From positions 9,358,334 through 9,422,333 of the forward strand of contig NC_085050.1 of NCBI RefSeq assembly GCF_963662255.1: DNA of 64,000 nucleotides, read 5' to 3'. The position numbers and the translations under genes were made by a program. Below the pieces are notes generated by a model. The model ran no database searches. It was not told the DNA's origin and was given only the letters and a program-made list of their open reading frames with translations. Positions 62,201-64,000 of the stretch are shown here, piece by piece. This DNA is from Cinclus cinclus (taxonomy: Eukaryota > Chordata > Aves > Passeriformes > Cinclidae). Each line of letters opens with the position of its first letter. Position 1 is the stretch's first letter.

Positions 62201-63622
62201 CAGATTTAACAAGGGCACAAAAATTTCATGAGCATTTGTTACAGCAGAAGATGGCTTAGAGATCAGGTCATGGTTTGGATGTAGTGGGAATAGGAAATAC
62301 ACTATTTTCCTTTGAGGAAACATTATGGCACTAGGTGTTTCATAACTATCAACAGCAGGAAGAGTAGGAATGTCACTGACTTGACTTTCTTTCCCTTGAT
62401 GTTATCCTGGATTGAAACTACCAGTGAATACACCCAGACCTGCTATCTGATAGGAATTACATCACTCTCTTCTGAAGTAAATATTTTGATCCCTGCAGGG
62501 GAACCTCACATTTACACTTCTGTAGCAACCTTCAGGATGCACCCTTTGTGCTTCACTTCAGCCCCGCTCGTATGTGCCTGTGTCTCTACATGTTGAATCC
62601 CATGCTCAGGACACACTGTCTAGCTGAAGAAGAACCTGGATTGAGTAACCCTGGAGATGGCCTAGCCGAGCTTGAGTAGCATTAAAAAGGAAGATTTGAA
62701 TGTAGACAAGCTGTTGGGCCAGCTCTGGAGCAGGTGTAAACATGCTGTTGGTTAACTTCAGGGGAGATACATCCCTCAGCACTGCCTGAAATCAGAAACA
62801 CTGCCTGACCAGCAACTTATTACTTACTGCTTTTGCATTGCACATTGCCAAGTAAAGCTTCAATTTCAGGAGTTGTCCTGGCACCTACCTCCTCTCCCAC
62901 CACATTTCCCCATCATTCAGAAAATTCCCTAGTAAATGGAGATATGCTAGTCTGGTCCAGTTTTCATCTTTCTTGGCATGATTTACTTGGATATGCTTTG
63001 TGGTTTGCTTTATAATTTTTCCTTTGATTCCAGATGTCCATTTGTTTTAGGCATAACCCAAAATCCCATTGCAAGTTCTTCTGTCGAGGGCTGTCCTTTG
63101 TGCGCTTTGAAGGAGATGCGTGATCCCGTGGTGGATGTGGCAATGGAGGGCTGCAGGGCAGGAAGCCTTCCTCCCTCTCCAGTGTAAAGGCACAGCTCCA
63201 TCTTGTGGGCACCTGTCCCGTCTTCTTCCTCACCACAGTGCCATCTCTGGTGGCTTCAGGTGTGCCTGGACCTACCCCTTCAGACAACTTAGTCTGGGGG
63301 GTGAAGTTTCAACTCAGAGATTTACCATATGGTTTTTAAAAGCTGGATAAATAAACCCACTGCCAATTGGTTGGACAAACTTTGTTTTACAATAATAAAT
63401 GGTATTAAACCCACTGAGCATTGAACCAAAACGGCACATGGAGCCAAAATGAGAAAGTATGACTTATGCCATACTTATTAACAACAACACCTTGTGTGGC
63501 CCCTCTAGATCACTGTGCAGACAACCCCTGCCAAAATGGAGGGACCTGTTCTCTCACTCATAGCCATAGGATGTACCACTGTACCTGTCCTGAGGAATTC
63601 ACAGGCGAGGACTGTCAGCTGA
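50220..63622 (+). CDS. HGFAC: HGFAC, hepatocyte growth factor activator (5' part, 5 exons; 3' end outside window)
   Basis: HGFAC is a secreted serine protease zymogen of plasma that cleaves pro-HGF to active two-chain HGF. Exons are 50220-50285, 51808-51862, 53646-53742, 58798-58871 and 63509-63622. They join in frame into 135 codons plus one base. Residues 1-20 look like a signal peptide, 44-89 form a fibronectin type II domain (Cys 49, 63, 74, 89) and 100-133 an EGF-like domain (six Cys with CxC). FN2 followed by EGF at the N-terminus is the layout of HGFAC and of factor XII; linkage to RGS12 and the FN2 sequence favour HGFAC. FN1, EGF2, kringle and trypsin domains must lie to the right. 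The linker before FN2 is far shorter than in recalled human HGFAC. Confidence 0.9.
50286..51807 (+). other. HGFAC: HGFAC intron 1
   Basis: Intron of 1.5 kb containing a strong inverted repeat at 50797-50846. Otherwise nothing recognised. Confidence 0.7.
50797..50846. repeat. hairpin-forming inverted repeat
   Basis: AGGCTGTGATGGTTTAAA (50797-50814) and TTTAAACCCCATCACAGCCT (50827-50846) are complementary over 18 bp with a 2-base bulge and a 12-base loop. The left arm resembles the TGTGATGGTTTAA start of some songbird LTRs, but no matching end was found. Confidence 0.85.
51808..51862 (+). CDS. HGFAC: HGFAC exon 2 (linker)
   Basis: Acceptor TTTTTATAG, donor CAAG|GTACCA; 18 codons plus one base (phase 1). 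It encodes HYKSGAGRGSKHGFIRPQ, a basic Gly-rich linker with no known motif. It fits both neighbours in phase (0 in, 1 out) without a stop. No homology is available, so another exon could be used instead or in addition. Confidence 0.55.
51863..53645 (+). other. HGFAC: HGFAC intron 2
   Basis: Intron of 1.8 kb, no repeat family recognised. An extra phase 1-1 exon for a longer linker could be hidden here, but I found none that is convincing. Confidence 0.65.
53646..53742 (+). CDS. HGFAC: HGFAC exon 3 (fibronectin type II domain, first half)
   Basis: Acceptor TATTTCAG, donor TG|GTAAGT. Two bases complete Val, 31 codons follow and two bases of Trp remain. It encodes FTEDGHLCKFPFRYGGRFYH then TCLSNSFSRKK. 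C-x-FPF-x-Y-GG is the FN2 signature, and TEDG...CRFPFRYGGR is the recalled human HGFAC form. Confidence 0.97.
53743..58797 (+). other. HGFAC: HGFAC intron 3
   Basis: Intron of 5.1 kb that splits the FN2 domain. It contains unsupported open frames, the largest 56153-56653 (-) with 166 codons, and an (AAAC)5 run at 58681-58700. No other gene seen. Confidence 0.75.
58681..58700. repeat. (AAAC)5 microsatellite
   Basis: Five perfect AAAC units in HGFAC intron 3, about 100 bases before the exon 4 acceptor. Confidence 0.95.
58798..58871 (+). CDS. HGFAC: HGFAC exon 4 (fibronectin type II domain, second half)
   Basis: Acceptor CATTTCAG, donor CAG|GTAAGG. One base completes the FN2 Trp, then 24 codons encode CSTTHNFDRDRRWGHCDLLP and RDHS, ending in phase 1. 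C-TT-NFD-D-RWG-C is the second FN2 half, so the domain has all four cysteines. Confidence 0.97.
58872..63508 (+). other. HGFAC: HGFAC intron 4
   Basis: Intron of 4.6 kb. It contains an A-rich AAAC/AACC tract (60665-60728) and several unsupported open frames (for example 61151-61558 -). No other feature recognised. Confidence 0.75.
60665..60728. repeat. A-rich AAAC/AACC tract
   Basis: Poly-A, then AAAC repeats, then AACCAACC and a further A run in HGFAC intron 4. Simple sequence, similar in style to 35538-35612. Confidence 0.85.
63509..63622 (+). CDS. HGFAC: HGFAC exon 5 (EGF-like domain 1)
   Basis: Acceptor CCCTCTAG, donor CTGA|GTAAGT. Two bases complete Asp, 37 codons follow and one base remains (phase 1). 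HCADNPCQNGGTCSLTHSHR and then MYHCTCPEEFTGEDCQL make a complete EGF-like module with six cysteines. NPCQNGGTC and CTCPEEFTGEDC are standard. Phase 1-1 is usual for exon-encoded EGF modules. Confidence 0.97.
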   Translation: MTVQTTPAKMEGPVLSLIAIGCTTVPVLRNSQARTVS

Positions 63623-64000
63623 GTAAGTATCCTCTACCATGAGTGTTACAACATGAAATATGAATAGTAAGTAGAGCTCATTAATGCTTTCTTAATGAAA
63701 AGGTAGTGCTGTTGTGGTGGGAGAGACCACTGCAACATGAATGTTTGTGTAGGTGGATTTTCAAATGATTATGACAGACAATCCATTCCTGACAGGACAA
63801 GTGAAAGTAGCTTGACTGTACAATTATAAATCCAAGTTTGTTCTGAGCATTGGAAACAGAAAAAGCTTCTTCCCCTTCCTTTGCTGTTTTTAAGATTTAA
63901 ATATCCCTTACATGTTTGGAAATTACTAGTATCTAATAGGCAATGAACAGAGACATGAAAAAGCAGCACAGTTTCAGATGATGCCTTATCCCTTATGTAT
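63623..64000 (+). other. HGFAC: HGFAC intron 5 (start)
   Basis: AT-rich intron sequence to the right edge. The next exon (expected FN1 domain) is not reached. Confidence 0.8.

Noticed and set aside
1..64000. tRNA, rRNA, CRISPR or prokaryotic operon features
   Set aside because: None was seen by eye; the whole window reads as intron-rich vertebrate DNA.

Overview
The window is vertebrate nuclear DNA, almost certainly from a bird. It holds spliced genes with GT/AG introns, CR1 LINE copies with avian-type tails, and two linked genes, RGS12 and HGFAC, in the order and orientation recalled for human 4p16.3. There is nothing prokaryotic: no operons, no CRISPR array, no ribosome binding sites. A songbird is a guess from the style of the CR1 tails. 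Species cannot be fixed from the sequence alone.

Positions 19-34964 (+) hold the 3' two thirds of RGS12, as 15 exons that join without a frame break into 859 codons. The PDZ and PTB regions must lie upstream of the window. In order, the window encodes the RGS domain (exons 2-5), a basic linker (6-7), two tandem Ras-binding domains (8-11), a linker (12), the GoLoco motif (13-14) and a proline-rich tail (14). The gene then has two possible ends. Reading through the exon 14 donor gives a short tail stopping at 22856. Splicing over about 11.8 kb to exon 15 (34603-34964) gives a long tail ending in A-T-F-V, a PDZ-ligand motif that the RGS12 PDZ domain itself is reported to bind.

Positions 34965-50219 are intergenic, apart from the RGS12 3' UTR. 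They hold simple repeats, a large GATA/GAAA purine microsatellite, a worn CR1-like fragment, a G+C-richer block at about 44460-45560 and one exon-like island (40201-40244). No convincing gene is present.

Positions 50220-64000 (+) hold the 5' part of HGFAC, a secreted liver serine protease that activates pro-HGF. The five exons cover the signal peptide, a short linker, a fibronectin type II domain split over two exons, and the first EGF-like domain. The rest (FN1, EGF2, kringle, trypsin domain) lies beyond the right edge. A near-perfect HNF1 site lies about 160 bp upstream of the start codon, which fits a liver promoter.

The two genes have no obvious joint function: RGS12 is an intracellular G-protein and Ras scaffold, while HGFAC is a plasma protease zymogen. 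I found no wholly new system. The best leads are the two alternative RGS12 3' ends with the self-PDZ ligand, the repeated acceptors around the 83-bp first intron, the HNF1 site, and the unusual short N-terminus of HGFAC.
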